Assembly (NCBI GenBank): GCA_037179385.1
Contig: CM074179.1
Location: 6,510,001 to 6,574,000, forward strand
Reading direction: 5' to 3'
Source of the DNA: Holothuria scabra
Lineage: Eukaryota > Echinodermata > Holothuroidea > Aspidochirotida > Holothuriidae
DNA: 64,000 nucleotides
Shown here: one piece after another, positions 19,401 to 31,562 of the stretch
Layout of the letters: the number at the start of each line of letters is the position of its first letter
Numbering within the stretch: the stretch's first letter is position 1
The notes under the pieces: generated by a model
Databases searched by the model: none
Told to the model about the DNA's origin: nothing
Seen by the model: only the letters and a program-made list of their open reading frames with translations
Made by a program: the position numbers and the translations under genes

Positions 19401-19850
19401 GGGCCGGCCACTGCCTTTTTCCGGTTGTGGCTCACTGGCTTGTTTTCCCTACTCCGTATCAATTGTAAGCAAAGAATGGATGTTGATGATATGAACTCCC
19501 TTAACCTAAGTTTTTGTTACAAGAAAAAAGTCATTGCAACCCTAATAAGCGTGTCACTGTTTTTCCTCACCAGGTTTCGCTAAGGGCAGCCGCACTTCCA
19601 AAATAGCCAGTGCACAATTTGATGCAGCTTATGGATGCAAATGTTGAATTTTTTGGAGTAGGGACACCTCACACTTTCAAACCTCTCCCTTGTTGGTTAA
19701 TTTGCAATTGTTAATTTGATTACTGCCGCCTGTTTTGTAACATGTGGGGAAAACTGAGTGTCTAAAATTACTTTCAATTTTCTAACATTATACATTTAGG
19801 GTGTTAAAGTTAATGTTTTCTTAAGTTTACCCTGTTTTTATTTTCCTGTT
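16476..19850. other. no recognised gene
   Basis: About 3.4 kb of AT-rich sequence. Open stretches at 17603-17923 and 18133-18318 (minus) and 19137-19373 (plus) show no domain, no splice context I trust and no similarity to other parts of the window. I see no tandem or inverted repeats of note. Confidence 0.4.
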
Positions 19851-19862
19851 AGGTTTTGTCAC

Positions 19863-20280
19863 AAGTATTTCCAAGTAATGAACAAAGTTTGGAGCTGGCT
19901 TACCCTGTGGTAAGTGCCATTATTGAAAAGAATACAAAATCAGGAGGAACATATGTTGACGAGTGTGTAAAGATTGTATCCATGAAATAGGACAGGTTGT
20001 TATTTTGGTGCCAGTGGACAAACTGGATGTTGTGGTTCCTAACACAGCAGACAGGTCATCTGCAAACAAACCCAAGAAGGCAGCTTTCTGGGGTTCGATA
20101 CAGTTGGGTAAAGACGATGAGCGGATACGTAGTGAGCTACGGACACAACTTACTATGTTACTACGCGAAGAAGTCAAACTTGCCCTTGCCTCTAAGGCAT
20201 CCGATGAAACTTTTAGTTTAGGAGTCAGTGATCTAGTGAGTGACATAAAACTGTCTGAAGCAGATCCTTTTGTTCACTCA
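19863..20280 (+). pseudogene. unrecognised exon-like ORF
   Basis: A 3' splice-like TTTTATTTTCCTGTTAG precedes a frame reading VLSQVFPSNEQSLELAYPVV to about 19989. A shift there leads into GQVVILVPVDKLDVVVPN and a charged helical segment (ERIRSELRTQLTMLLREEVK) ending near 20280. The composition looks like real protein rather than chance. I do not recognise it. It ends where the minus-strand ORF1-only retroposon begins, so it may be a host or transposon exon cut by that insertion. Confidence 0.35.
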
Positions 20281-20287
20281 AGACCTT

Positions 20288-20912
20288 TTTTCTTTTTAGA
20301 CGTACATCGAAACTGGCACGTTGCAACAAACAGACAACCCAAACCGGCCGCACAAAAGCACGAAAGCTAACTATCAGCCATCCACACACATAACACGGAA
20401 CGAAAACGTCTGTAACAAACGGAAAAGACCCGCCAAACCCCACCCTAACACCCCGCCAACTCACCAACCACAACCCGACAGCAACCCCAAACAACCTCCA
20501 AGACAGATTAAGAACAACTCACCCCCGAAGACCACACCACAAAGCACAACTTTTCTATGTATCCACTTGGAACTTGACCACTCGGTATAGGTACCCCACC
20601 ATCACAAAAATCAAACCAGACCTCCCTTGATGGATGATCCCTGAGAGGAAGCTCTGGGGCAGGCTCTCCACCATCTGAAGAACGAGTTTCTGACTCGAAA
20701 TCTGAGGAGAGGCGGAGATCCTCAACCATTATCACTTCAACCACCCCATGTGACATTGGGGAGAACGGTGGAGAGTCCACCCGGAGTGCCCAATTATTGC
20801 CCTCACACCCTTCAGAGGCTAGAAAGTTCCGCTCCACCTCTTGTGCAGCCTCCTCCAGTTCCTGAGTGGGATAATCTGGACTGATTGCAAGGGTTCTGGT
20901 GCCGGCCCAACA
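20288..20912 (-). mobile_element. ORF1-only non-LTR retroposon, copy III
   Basis: On the minus strand an acidic ORF1 C-terminus (about 20508-20880) leads directly into the same G/T-rich 3' UTR seen at 6860-7122. It ends TTGCAACGTGCC ... CGATGTACGTCTAAAAAG at about 20290. No ORF2 intervenes. Relative to copy II it lacks a short part of the ORF1 tail. No target duplication is clear. Confidence 0.75.
20508..20837 (-). pseudogene. ORF1 C-terminal tail, copy III
   Basis: The tail MERNFLASEGCEG ... VEDLRLSSDFESE ... DGGEPAPELPLRDHPS is collinear with copy II at about 6500-6720, with the same acidic and Ser/Pro-rich composition. The zinc knuckles are not included; the copy starts downstream of them. 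The Met is internal. It diverges near the end, where a deletion joins the tail to 3' UTR-derived codons. Confidence 0.7.
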
Positions 20913-22583
20913 TAAGCAACGAGGGTACCGAATAGGGAGGGGGAATTTTCAAGCGAGAAATGTTTCTTGGGTGCAAGGGTGGCGCCAGCGGGGGGCCAGG
21001 AAAGGTCAGCGGTTTCGTCGGGGAGGCCTAAAATAATACAAAACTTTTTGAATTTTTTAATACATATCGGAATCGATTTTCAATCACTTCTTCTTTGCTC
21101 CGTTATATTCCATGTACCCCTGTCCTATCTCCTTCCCGTCAAAGGACGGCAATTTCCTTCGGGGAGGCTAAATATGAACGTAGAGGACGTACTGGAAGTT
21201 ACTGGATGGACGATTATGAACTGTGTTTTTTCACTATTCTATACTTTTGTAACGGTATTTTAATGCCTATCACAATCGTTTTAATCAATTCTTACTAGCT
21301 CTGTCATCCCTCATCCCATCTTCAATGGCTACCGGGCTTTCCCTTGTCGAGAAAACCCGATTTCGTCGGGGAGCCTTCATCTTCATGCACACGGTATACT
21401 GTTCTGATAAACATTAGTCACCCAAAAGTTATTCTTGATTTTGCTCTCTAGGAGAGCATACTCTTCAAGGAAACTCACAATTCCGAATTTTCGTGACAAA
21501 AAGAAACGAGAGGTTAATCATGTACACGCAGTGCCCGATGGTCTGCCCCGACAGCCGAATTGTAGCAATGGTAATTAAAATCAACAAGAGCGTTTTCAGT
21601 TACACTAACTGATAAACAGTAGTGTGAGAATGTCTCCCCATAAGTCTGACTGAAAAAAATTACTTGAAGGTACCTTGTAACGTGACATATGCTTTAAACC
21701 ATTTATATTCTGAAATTCGGGCAGTACATAAAAAATGATTTATTTAGTGCACCTTGCAATTATAGCAATTCCGTTCCATAGTACACCTCCCCCCCCCCCC
21801 CGAAAACTTGTAGCAGTACCTTAGTTTTATGTGATACTTTTCTGATCGTTTAGCAATTTGGGTTTTTTCTATTGAAATGATACTTTCATTTTAAAGAAAA
21901 GTTCAAAATAACGACTGCTTCATTTCTAGTTACAATTTCTAGTTAACAATTTTCTGCCCGCCAACTGATGTTGGCAATCCGCTTAGATTGTATTCGGATA
22001 ACAGAACAAAGCATGCTTGAAAATTAATTTCGTTTCGGGGCAGTATATTGAAATTCGAATATATGCGAAGCCAAACATTTTCCTCGGGAGAATGTTTCAA
22101 TACGGTCTGAGGCCCTGACTCTGCAATTCAGTAACCCAAATAAAACAACAGATCACCCCTTCTTGATTTTTTCTCATGAGAAGGTGAGATTCTTCCATAA
22201 AACGTCCAAACTATCATACGCTTCAGAATTTTCCCCCAATATAAGCTTCACATTGTTAAAAGTGGAAAAATTTGCCATTTTCGATGGACACTACATACAA
22301 TAAATAACCAAAGCCAACTCTGTTAATCGCCCAGCATACTGCCTGATTTTGCTCTTGAAAGGCATATAATAACTAAACCAGAAAGCCAAAAGGTTTAGTG
22401 ATTCCTTGGCGCTGAAATGTAAGGCCTTTTTTCACATTGACATTGCTTTGTAATGTTTTTAAATTTACAAGGCCCCATACTGTGCCCACAAAGTACACAG
22501 GCAAGGCATGCAATCTTCCTACATTGAGATCCCCCTTGCCCGTTGTGAACCCAAATGACATTTGACCTCCACCAAAAACTTCT

Positions 22584-22664
22584 GGGGCCCGTTTCACAAA
22601 GAGTTACGCACGATCAAACTTAAGATTGTGCGTAACTCTGCGTAACTCTTTGTGGAACGGCCCC
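22584..22664. mobile_element. 81-bp hairpin MITE
   Basis: GGGGCCCGTTTCACAAAG at the left is mirrored by CTTTGTGGAACGGCCCC at the right, and the arms continue through GAGTTACGCA. This makes a long imperfect hairpin with a small AACTTAAG centre. It is a typical miniature foldback insertion; no coding capacity. Confidence 0.7.
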
Positions 22665-23198
22665 CTGAGACCATTTATTCACTATGCACCATCTACATGT
22701 AAAGTTACAGTAAAGTCTTACAAGCGACCTTTCTTGTAAGACTGTGCAGGAAACTTTGTCAGGCTTTGAACATGCTGACCCCAAATGAACCTTGACCTTT
22801 GGGAAAATCGAATAGGATCATCTTCTTAATACAATCAACCTACACACCACATATGAACAAAGTCGCATGTACCGTTCTAGAGATATCGTGATTACAAGGT
22901 TTTGATCTTTTGAAATGACCTTTTATCTCCATCAAACACAGTACGGATCATCTACCCAATACGGCCAACTCCCACACCAAATATATGTCACACTTACTCT
23001 TCTTGAGATACCATCTATACAACCAATTTCTAAGGAATTTATCAATCGACCTTTGATCTCCACCAAAAACAATAGGGATCATCTACTCAATATGGCCAAC
23101 GCACTAATCAAATGTGAGATTAGTCACACTTACTCTTCTTGAGATACCGTGTTTACAATTTGTAAGGAATTTACCTATTGACCTCTCGTGACCCCAAA

Positions 23199-23648
23199 TG
23201 ACCTTTGACCTCCACGGAAATCAATAGGGATCATCTACTCAATATGACCAACCGACACACTAAATATGATCATAGCCACATGTACCGTTCTTGAGATATC
23301 GTGTTTACAAGGCTTTGGTCTTTTGACCTCTTGTGACACCAAATGTGATCTCCATCAAAATCAACAGGGATCATCTACTCAATATGACCGACCCACAAAC
23401 TAAATATGAGCATAGTCACATGTAACGTTCTTGAAATATCGTGTTAACAAGGTTTTGATCTTTTGACCTCTTATGACACCAAATGACCTTTGATCTCCAT
23501 CAAAAACAATAGGGATCATCTACTCAATATGGCCAACGCACTAATCAAATGTGAGATCAGTCACACTAACTCTTCTTGAGATACCGTGTTTACAATTTGT
23601 AAGGAATTCACCTATTGACCTCTCGTGACCCCAAATGACCTTTGACCT
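23199..23648 (+). promoter_or_regulatory. perfect DR1 cores in repeat copy 2
   Basis: TGACCTTTGACCT occurs at 23199-23211 and 23636-23648, the complement of AGGTCAAAGGTCA. Several neighbours carry one mismatch (TGACCTTTGATCT, TGACATTTGACCT). These are consensus DR1 nuclear-receptor elements; activity is unproven. Confidence 0.35.
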
Positions 23649-24589
23649 CCACGGAAATCGATAGGGATCATCTACTCAATATGACCAACCCACACCTTAA
23701 ATATGAGAATAGTCACAAGTACCATTCTTGAGATATCGTGTTTACAGGGTTTTGACCTGTCATGACCCCAAATGACCTTTGATCTCCACCAAAAACAACA
23801 GGGATCATTTACTCAATATGACCAACTCACACACCAAATATGAGGTTAATCACACTTACCCTGCTTGAGATATCGTGTTAACAAGCCAAAGCGTTACATA
23901 CACACACACACACGTATACACACGACATCACCATCGCACAGATTCCTTGAAGGAATCAAAAAAGCCACATTTATTTTAACATTACCAAAACACAAAATTC
24001 TTTCATTTAATTCCAAAATTTCTCCAATTTTATAAGCCCTTTTCAAATCTTCGTTCGAAAAGGGAAAATTTTTCGGGGCAAACTTTGAATTGCGTATCGA
24101 TTTAGCGCGTAACCTTAACGGAATTTCAGCTGTCGCCTGCATTAAACGCTTCATTATTTAGATTCTCCAACAGTTTTCATGGTATTAGCAAAAGCCAAGT
24201 TTCTTTTAAACTCCAGATTTTTAAGTATCTGTTTTAAAAAGAAAGCCAAAAATTTCGGCGCATCTCAAATTCTACTGAGTCACTTTCCACCGGGACACAA
24301 CGTCACCTTCTTCGGGGCCTTGAAATTGTGGCCCCGTCGGGGAGCTTGGCCCCTCTGTTGAACAAACCCTGGCGCCACCCATTTTTTGTGCAGTCATGGT
24401 TCTCCGTGTCCATTTCTGTGTACGTAAAAAGAAGCTCCCATCTCGGCGATACATTGCCTTGGCTGTGTTCATAGCATCCATACTGCCTGAAAACCCTTCC
24501 AACTAGGCCCTGATCGACCTAAGTTCAGGTACAGTACTGTCACCAGTCCACCACTGAGCGATCATATGGAGTGACAGTGAGCCCTTCAA

Positions 24590-25085
24590 TTGTGTTTAGG
24601 TTAGGCACACCTGTGCTTTTTAAGCGCATTGAAATGGCACATACAAACGACAACAAAACTCAAACCGGATTGGGCAGAAACACAAACACACAGAAAATTA
24701 TGTTCATTACAGTAATAACGCTATATATACAGATATTTACAAAACTATGTACAGAAATTACGTTCACTACAATAATAAAGCTATATATACAGATATTTAC
24801 AAAACTATCTTTTTTCTTAAAGTCCCCACGACTCTCTGGCGGAGAGCCAAGGGGCGAAAACAAAACGATTACTCCCGGAGGAGTTCTGCTCCCTTAAGGA
24901 GCACGTCCCAAAGATATTTACAAAACTATCTACAACAACATAAGCACCCTACAGACCCACCCAATTACAAGTTAACCACCACACGGTTCCCCCTCACCGA
25001 AACGAGTGGAACGAAGTCGGACTCAGCCCTCAGCCTCACCTCCGCCAGGACGACGTCCGCAGGCTTCCCCATCCCCCTAAAATAA
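24590..25085 (-). mobile_element. L1/Tx1-like 3' end, copy B
   Basis: On the minus strand the last ORF2 codons (FRGMGKPADVVLAEVRLR, about 25085-24975) are followed by a 3' UTR with two copies of a TATATAGC/GTAAATATCTGTA subrepeat. It ends GTGCCATTTCAATGCGCTTAAAA near 24620. The family's other ends are at 54944-55196 and 59719-60378. A short SINE-like insert interrupts the UTR. Confidence 0.75.
24791..24931 (-). mobile_element. 101-bp SINE-like 3' fragment with 20-bp target duplication
   Basis: AGATATTTACAAAACTATCT flanks the insert at 24791-24810 and 24912-24931. The insert (24811-24911) starts with a T run, which is a poly(A) tail on the minus strand. On that strand it matches the 3' end of the retroposon at 12740-12849. 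It is severely 5' truncated. Confidence 0.75.
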
Positions 25086-25249
25086 TGTTACATCGGCACA
25101 CCTTCATTAGGGTTGCATACGACCTGACCTTCAAGCCATACCTGTCGCAGGCTTCAGGTGCCTTCAGCATCTCTGTTTCCTTAATCTACTTTTTAAGTAC
25201 ATCAAAACGGGCACTGAGAAACAATGGGAGAGAAATCAAACCAGACCGG

Positions 25250-25280
<31 letters not shown>

Positions 25281-25645
25281 AGACCTAACTCACCCCGGCC
25301 GGACGAAAACACAAACGCCGTTGGTTTAAAAGTGCATTGAAACGTCACATACAAACGAAAACAAAACTGAGAAACAAAGGGGGAGGGACTCAAACCAGAC
25401 TGGACAAAAACACAAAGACTATTTATAGGACCTTAACATGCACCAAGAAACAAAATTTGTGTAACTACATACAAAGCTATTCCTGTTTTGTTCGATCAGG
25501 AAAGGTGATGCAAAATTATGTTCATAACAATAATAGAACCCTTTTATTTACATACCCATTTGCATGGGCTGGGAAACAAAACTTCTGCGGCATACATCTA
25601 CAACACCCACCCCACACTCGAGCTATTTACACAATATTATGTACA
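25250..25645 (-). mobile_element. non-LTR 3' UTR fragments, copy C
   Basis: An A run of about 23 (25250-25272) is followed by CTCACCCCGGCCGGACGAAAA, the reverse of the ORF1-only UTR. From 25328, TTAAAAGTGCATTGAAACG is the reversed 3' terminus of the L1/Tx1-like family, leading into a diverged UTR. Two family tails are therefore abutted. The sequence then meets the TACCATGG array. Confidence 0.55.
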
Positions 25646-25647
25646 GC

Positions 25648-26215
25648 CCAGCAGAAAATGTACCATGATTTTACCATGGTATACCATGGTAAAATCATAG
25701 TAACTAAGGTAAAGCATGGTAAAGATGTGGTAAATGTGTGGTAAAATTGTGGTACAGTGTACCATGGTAAATATACCACAATTTTACTGCCATTTTACCA
25801 TGGTAAATGTGTGGTATATATGTGGTACATTTACCATGGTAAATGTACCACAATTTTACCATTATTTTACCATGGTAAAAGTGTGGTAAATCTGTGGTAC
25901 ATGTACCATGGTAAATATACCACAATTTTACTATCATTTTACCATGGTAAATGTGTGGTATATATGTGGTACATTTACCATGGTAAATGTACCACAATTT
26001 TACCATTGTAAAAGTGTGGTAAATATGTGGTACATGTACCATGGTAAATGCACCACAAATTTAACACACTTTTACCATGGTGCATTCATAGTGTATAGTG
26101 TGGTACATATACCATGTTAAATGTACCACAATTTTACCATTATTTTACCATGGCACATTCATGGTGTATAGTGTGGTAGGCATACCATGGTAAATGTACC
26201 ACAATTTTACTCCAT
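25648..26215. repeat. TACCATGG palindromic satellite array 1
   Basis: TTTACCATGGTAAA and variants recur more than ten times, alternating with GTGTGGTAAATGTGTGGTA and CACAATTTTAC. Larger units are roughly 75 bp. TTTACCATGGTAAA is a perfect palindrome. The left end AAAATGTACCATGATTTTACC is shared, reversed, with the right end of the array at 36860-37255. Confidence 0.85.
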
Positions 26216-26239
26216 CATTAATTTATTGTTAAATAGTGG

Positions 26240-26925
26240 TAGATGGTACATGTGCCTGTTTTATTTACCTCAAATATCATTTACTCTGAGGAGTTTATTT
26301 ATTGTGTAACTGCAGTTATTGTCATGCTGCATGTAATTCTCTGCATTAATGTTGCAGTCATTTAAATTTATCCCTCTGAGAACAGAGCTTGTGATCTGAT
26401 TGTACTATCTTACAAAGTTTCAAGAATTTATCCCATGTTTCCATGCACTCAGTAAAGGTTTTTGTTACTGTGTGGAAATATGTAAAGGGTCCTCAAATAG
26501 TGAATGCATGACTTTGATGTGAATGAATATTTTCACACAAGTCGCAACTTATATAAATTGAACCTTCCAGTTAGAGCTTATAACGTACCTCTTAAGTCAT
26601 TGCTAGCAACAGGTGAGTGAGGAGGTGAGAGAAACCTGAGCATAGGGAGGGGGAGAGAAGCCAAATGAGGAATGAAGCTGATGAGCTAGCTGGCCTGGGG
26701 CTCAAAGATCGATTTGTTCGCACATGAGCAATGATGAGAAATACATGTTTTTTACTTATTTTCAGGCATATATTATCATTGTTTTTACATTTTAAAAGGA
26801 GGACAAATCAACTATAATGCAAAAATGCATTAATTAATGGACACATAAATGTTCCATTTCAAAGAATTCAATCATGTATCATTATGTTCTGACTCAAATG
26901 TCATACTGGCATGTTCCAAAAATAA
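26240..26925. other. no recognised feature
   Basis: AT-rich sequence between two repeat blocks. I see no open frame of interest, no inverted ends and no similarity to other parts of the window. Confidence 0.4.
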
Positions 26926-26929
26926 TTTT

Positions 26930-28225
26930 ATCCCACATGACCTTTGACCTCCACCAATAAAAATAGGGATCATCTTCTCAACCTAATTTGCATCCACATA
27001 CCAAATGTGAAATCTATTCATGTTTCCCACCTTAAGATGTGTTGACACCTAACAACTAAGGTTTTCATTCACATTTTCACCTCGAGTGACCCACGATCAC
27101 AATGACCTTTGACTTCCATAAAAGCCATATAGCTAGATAGATTGATAGATATTTAGACAGAAAACTTACATGATGCACAGCTATCTTGAAATAATGCATT
27201 TAAAAAGGTTTTCAGACTTCAACCCACTTAAACCAGGTGACCCCAGATGACCTTTGCCCTCTGCTAAAAACAATAGGGACCATATCCCCTGACTATAATG
27301 CATCAACATAACAAATATTAAATCCTCCCAAATTTCTTATCTTGAGATACAGTATGGCATTAACCACATTTTCACACTTTCTTCCACAGTGACCCCAGAG
27401 GACCCTTGATCTCCACCAAAAACAGTAGGGACTATCTCCTGACTATACCGCAACTATATGCCTAATATGAAATCTATCCAAGTTTCGTATCATGAGATAT
27501 CACATTAACCAGATTTTCAGACTTTGATCCCTTGTGAGCCCAGATGAACTTTGACCTCTGTCAAAAACAATAGGGATCATCCCCTGACTTTAATGCATCA
27601 ACATAACAAATATGAAATCTATCCAAATTTCTTACCTTGAAATATGGCATTAACCACATTTTCACCCCAGTGACCTCAGGTTAACTTATCTCCTGACCAT
27701 AACACATCAACATACCAAATATAAAATTTATCCAAGTTTCCTATCTTGAGATATCATGTTTATGAACTTTTCAGACTTTGACACCTGGGTGACCCCAGAT
27801 GACCTTTGACCTCTGCCAAAACAATACCACATCAGACTAAATATGAAATCTATCCAAGTTTCCTGTCCTGAGATATTTTGTTAACAAGCTTTCATATTTT
27901 GACCCCTAGTGACCCCAGATGACCTTTGACCTCCGCCAAAAACAATAGGGACCATCTCCTGACTATAAGGCATCCGCAGACCAAATATGAAACCTATCCA
28001 AGTTTCTTATCTTGAGATATAGCATTGACAAGCTTCTTAGACTTTGACCCCTGGTGATACCAGATGACCTTTGACCGCCATCCAGCACGATAGAATTCTT
28101 CCTCTTAACATAAGGAGGCCATGTACCAAGTTTTGTTAGAGATTCCTATCTTGAGGTATTGCGTTAACAAGCAAAGTCATGAACACACACATCATACATA
28201 CGCCATCATGAATGCAAAGGCGGTT
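26930..28225 (-). mobile_element. minisatellite-bearing dispersed element, copy 3
   Basis: About ten degenerate units of 110-130 bp carry TGACCTTTGACCTCC, CAATAGGGA and AAATATGAAATCTATCC. The block ends GTTAACAAGC ... ACATACGCCATCATGAATGCAA, comparable to the terminal CA-rich part of copy 2. The unit consensus differs from copies 1 and 2 (AATATGAAATCTATCCAAGTT), so it is a separate subfamily. Perfect DR1 cores lie at 26938-26950, 27800-27812 and 27920-27932. Confidence 0.7.
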
Positions 28226-28299
28226 TCTCTTTTCATCAAAACCAAAATTAGCAAGTTTTCCTTTTATTTTTTGATCATGAAACATTGATGGTGCACACA

Positions 28300-28805
28300 A
28301 TGGATTACAGCACTCAAGACCGAAGGTTCAGAAGACCAAACATCTGCGAGACTGCAGAATGTAACAGGGTTCACAAAACCAAAGGTTCGCCAGACTTGAA
28401 ATCAAAAGGGGTTCATGTGATTAGAGATTTAAAACACCAAAAAGTAATTAGGGTCTGCGAGATCAAAAATGATACTGGCGTTAAAAAACCTGTGCACCTG
28501 TATATGATCATTCTTAGGCTTGCAGGGCCTATATTTTCATTTTTGGTCTTGCAGCCCTTTTCTGATTTTCATACATTTTCAGTCAGACTGAAGTTTGAAT
28601 GACAGAGGGTCCATGGAACCTCTTCACCCTCTTCACCTTTTCTTACTTTCGGTCTCGTGGACCCTTTCTTATTCAAACTTACAGTCTGGTGGACTTTCAG
28701 TCTCATGTGATGCCCCCTACACGCATTGCTGGAAACAATTGTACGCCCAGTAGTACCCAGATACATCTTTATTGTGCCGAAAGTACAAGTAAGGTCACTG
28801 ATGTT
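28300..28805. mobile_element. foldback element A with short repeats on both arms
   Basis: The left arm repeats GGTTC...GAGACCAAAA-type units of about 24 bp (28323-28480). The right arm carries the reverse, TTTTGGTCTTGCAGCCC and TTTCGGTCTCGTGGACCC (28540-28700). The centre (CCTGTGCACCTGTATATGATC) joins them. The result is one long imperfect hairpin. Foldback B at 35762-36060 is the same family. Confidence 0.7.
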
Positions 28806-28829
28806 TAATTAGAGACTGCATACTAGCAA

Positions 28830-31560
28830 GCATATGTATCTAGTTGATTTTGGTTTGTTGCCCGGAAGGTTTGTTTTTCTGATGGTTCGTTATTCCCAAT
28901 TGAGGATACTAGTAAGGATCATTTTGCTGAAGGTTCCTTGTTCTTAAGTCATTATTCAGCTCACTCTTGTCGAAACAGTGTCTAAGAAGGAAGATAAACC
29001 AACATCAACAGGCTACATAGCCTGGGGGCCCCAAATCCTGTTTTACAGTACACTGAGCGGGACCCACAAAATGAAGGAACTTTGTAGGTGACAAGATTGG
29101 GAGATTTTGACTTTATGGGAGTATGTAATGGACCCATGGTATTTCAAAAGACAAGATTAAATTTACTTGAAACTAATATCAGGTTACTCTATGTGAAAGC
29201 AGCATTTATTTATGTAGGAGTGACATGAGGTGTAATAAACAGAAAATTTCAGTTCAAACAATGAGGTATGAGCTAGATGGTTTAATTTGTTGTCAATAGT
29301 GAGATTAGAGGTACATGCTGACAGGGTACCGTAGATCAGCATGCTGACTCTGAGGCCAAATAAAAATAGAGAAAACAGTACTTTTCTCATCCCCTCCTGC
29401 ATCCTTTTATCATGCGGTATGGGTATTTTTCAGTGTCAAAACATCGGATATTTTAATGAAAGGTGCCTGTCTCAAATCATTTCTCCAACTTACTTAAGTA
29501 TTGGGTGCACCTTCAATAATTAACACATAATTTGCTCCTGCTATGGAAGACTAATACAACTATGATATTAAAAAGAAATTGGCAAGGAACCCCAAATTTT
29601 CACTTAAAACATTTTTTTCTCTTAAGTCTATTTTTTTTTCCTCACATTTTTTTTCTCATAAAACAAGCTTGTTTTAGCGAACCAAAACAGAATGCGGAGT
29701 CCAGGGAGGGTTATGTCGGTACTTTCATTCCATTCAAACAGTTGTCGTTTTCTAATATGATCCAGATTTTTTTGTTGTTGAAATTTTCGAGTTTTTGTAA
29801 TATTTTGTTTTGAGAGAGAAACGACTCTTTGTGGAGAAAACAGGGGTTCCATGACATTTTCCTTCTTTTGCATTCGCTGCTTTTGTCTACCCGTTGATAT
29901 TGGTCGCCTGCTGCAGTTAAAGAATTGAACTACATCAATACTTCACAGTGAATTTGACTTAATTCGAAATATTTTTTGCAGTAGCCCTACTCAATAACTT
30001 AATACTTTAATTTTTTCTGGATAGTAAGTAACAATATTAAATTAACATGAAGGTTAGAAATGGAAAGAAAAAGAAAGAATAACGTTCATCGTTCTGTACG
30101 TATAACATGGCACTTCAGCAATTATCGTAATGGCCGATTTGAAATTAAGCATCTATGTTTAGGGACTATAGTTGTCTAACTGAGACGATCGTAATTTGAG
30201 CAACAAAACAGTTAGTTTCTTGAGTAGGCTTGTAGCTCGCGGTACACAAATATTTATTATATTTTTTATAACATATTTTAATATAAGTATGTTAAATCCT
30301 GTCGGGGCTATGTTTCAATTAGGATAAATCAACCTAATTTATAGTGACAAGACCTTATAAGGCCGCGTCCATTGGAAGGGAATATTTGTTTGTATCTACA
30401 AATCTTCCAGAGAATCTCATTAGGAAGATATAGATTTTTATCACAGCTTTTCCCAAACTTGAGATATATTTAGATAACTTCAGATTTTTTCAAGGAAAAT
30501 GAAAAATTATTTCCGTTATTTCCGTGGCCTTGTTAGATCGTGCAAGCATACACCCAGAGGCTAACGTTAAATTTAACTTACCATCTTCACCATAATTTTT
30601 GCGTGTTTCTTGGAACTGCTTCGCCTTCATTTGAAAAAAAAATCGTTTGTTATTCCCACGGAGTTCCACACTTTCTCTTTTAACTCACGTCATTTTGTTT
30701 AATTAATTTAAGACTTATGCGATTATAAGGTACCTTCATTAAAAAAAAAAGGAAGTATCAAATTGGCAAGGAAATATGGCGATATATGCATGCATACAGC
30801 AGCCTCGCCTCGGCACGGTGCGGTACGTATGAACGTTCCGTCGATTATTCCCGGGCAGGATTGAGCGTGCATGTGTGCCGTCAGCACCGGCACTATTTCA
30901 CGCGCAACCTGCGTTCTTGATTTTGTCTCTCGATAAAACGCAGCTATCAAGCAGGAAGACGCGCAACGAGAATTGGTCAAAAATAATACGCTCGCGTATT
31001 TTAAAAAGACAAACTTATTCTGTCAGTGTTTAGGAATATATTTTCAAATTTCTTGGAACAAATTTCATAAGTGTTCCGGTGCACTATTAAGCAGGAGTCA
31101 TAAAAATGAGTGTTTGTTAATGTTCAGCAAGCAGCCGTGCCAATGAAGCAACGGTACCAGAGAAACATAACGGAAACTCTCGTAAATAACCCCTGTTTGA
31201 AGTTGACACGTCCCTGGGCTGAGCGTAGAGATATAATATACCCTTGCTTTACAACCCATGAACGGATCGTTGGTGACTTGGAAACTGTTTCTATGTTATA
31301 ATATTTTAAACGATAGTTTTTCTACTTCTGTAAGTCTCATTTGTGAAGTTTGTCTGAATATTGACTCTGTTGTCACCGCTACTATGCATCTATATCACTT
31401 CAGCCCATTACTAATTTTGACCGGTTTACGTTAAAAATTACGCGCTACTGACTTTCGAATTCCACGCGCACTAAAATAGAACAGATGTACGGAGCCCAGC
31501 GGCGTACAGTCGACAGAAACATCCGCTAATGTTCAAACGAGCTGCGATATATTTCGGAAA
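28830..31560. other. no recognised gene
   Basis: AT-rich sequence. The only hint is a minus-strand frame at 30723-30980 containing PGIIDGTFIR, which recalls the G-x-I-D-G-T box of PIF/Harbinger transposases, but nothing else supports it. Confidence 0.4.
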
Positions 31561-31562
31561 AG

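Larger units (their letters stand above)
22376..23970 (-). mobile_element. minisatellite-bearing dispersed element, copy 2
   Basis: This is reversed relative to copy 1. It starts AGCCAAAAGGTTTAGTGATTC and ends with (CA)n, CGACATCACCATCGCACA and GATTCCTTGAAGGAATC, the same terminal hairpin. Between lie roughly eight units of about 130 bp with TGACCTTTGACCTCC, AATAGGGATCATCTACTCAA and TTGAGATATCGTGTTTACAA. A hairpin MITE is inserted at 22584-22664. Confidence 0.75.
20979..24380. repeat. candidate inverted ends GGGTGGCGCCAG around a composite repeat block
   Basis: GGGTGGCGCCAG at about 20979-20990 is inverted as CTGGCGCCACCC at about 24369-24380. GTCGGGGAG-type motifs recur near both ends (21015, 21160, 21345, 24338). 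The span holds the minisatellite element at 22376-23970. No target duplication is visible, so it may be two unrelated fragments. Confidence 0.3.

Noticed and set aside
25704..26042. Minus-strand frame with a repeated Y-H-G-K-C-T-T pattern over the TACCATGG array
   Set aside because: Pure consequence of the palindromic satellite; an equivalent frame exists on the plus strand.
22376..28225. CRISPR-like array reading of the 110-130 bp repeats
   Set aside because: Units are contiguous minisatellite repeats without unique spacers, in a eukaryotic context.
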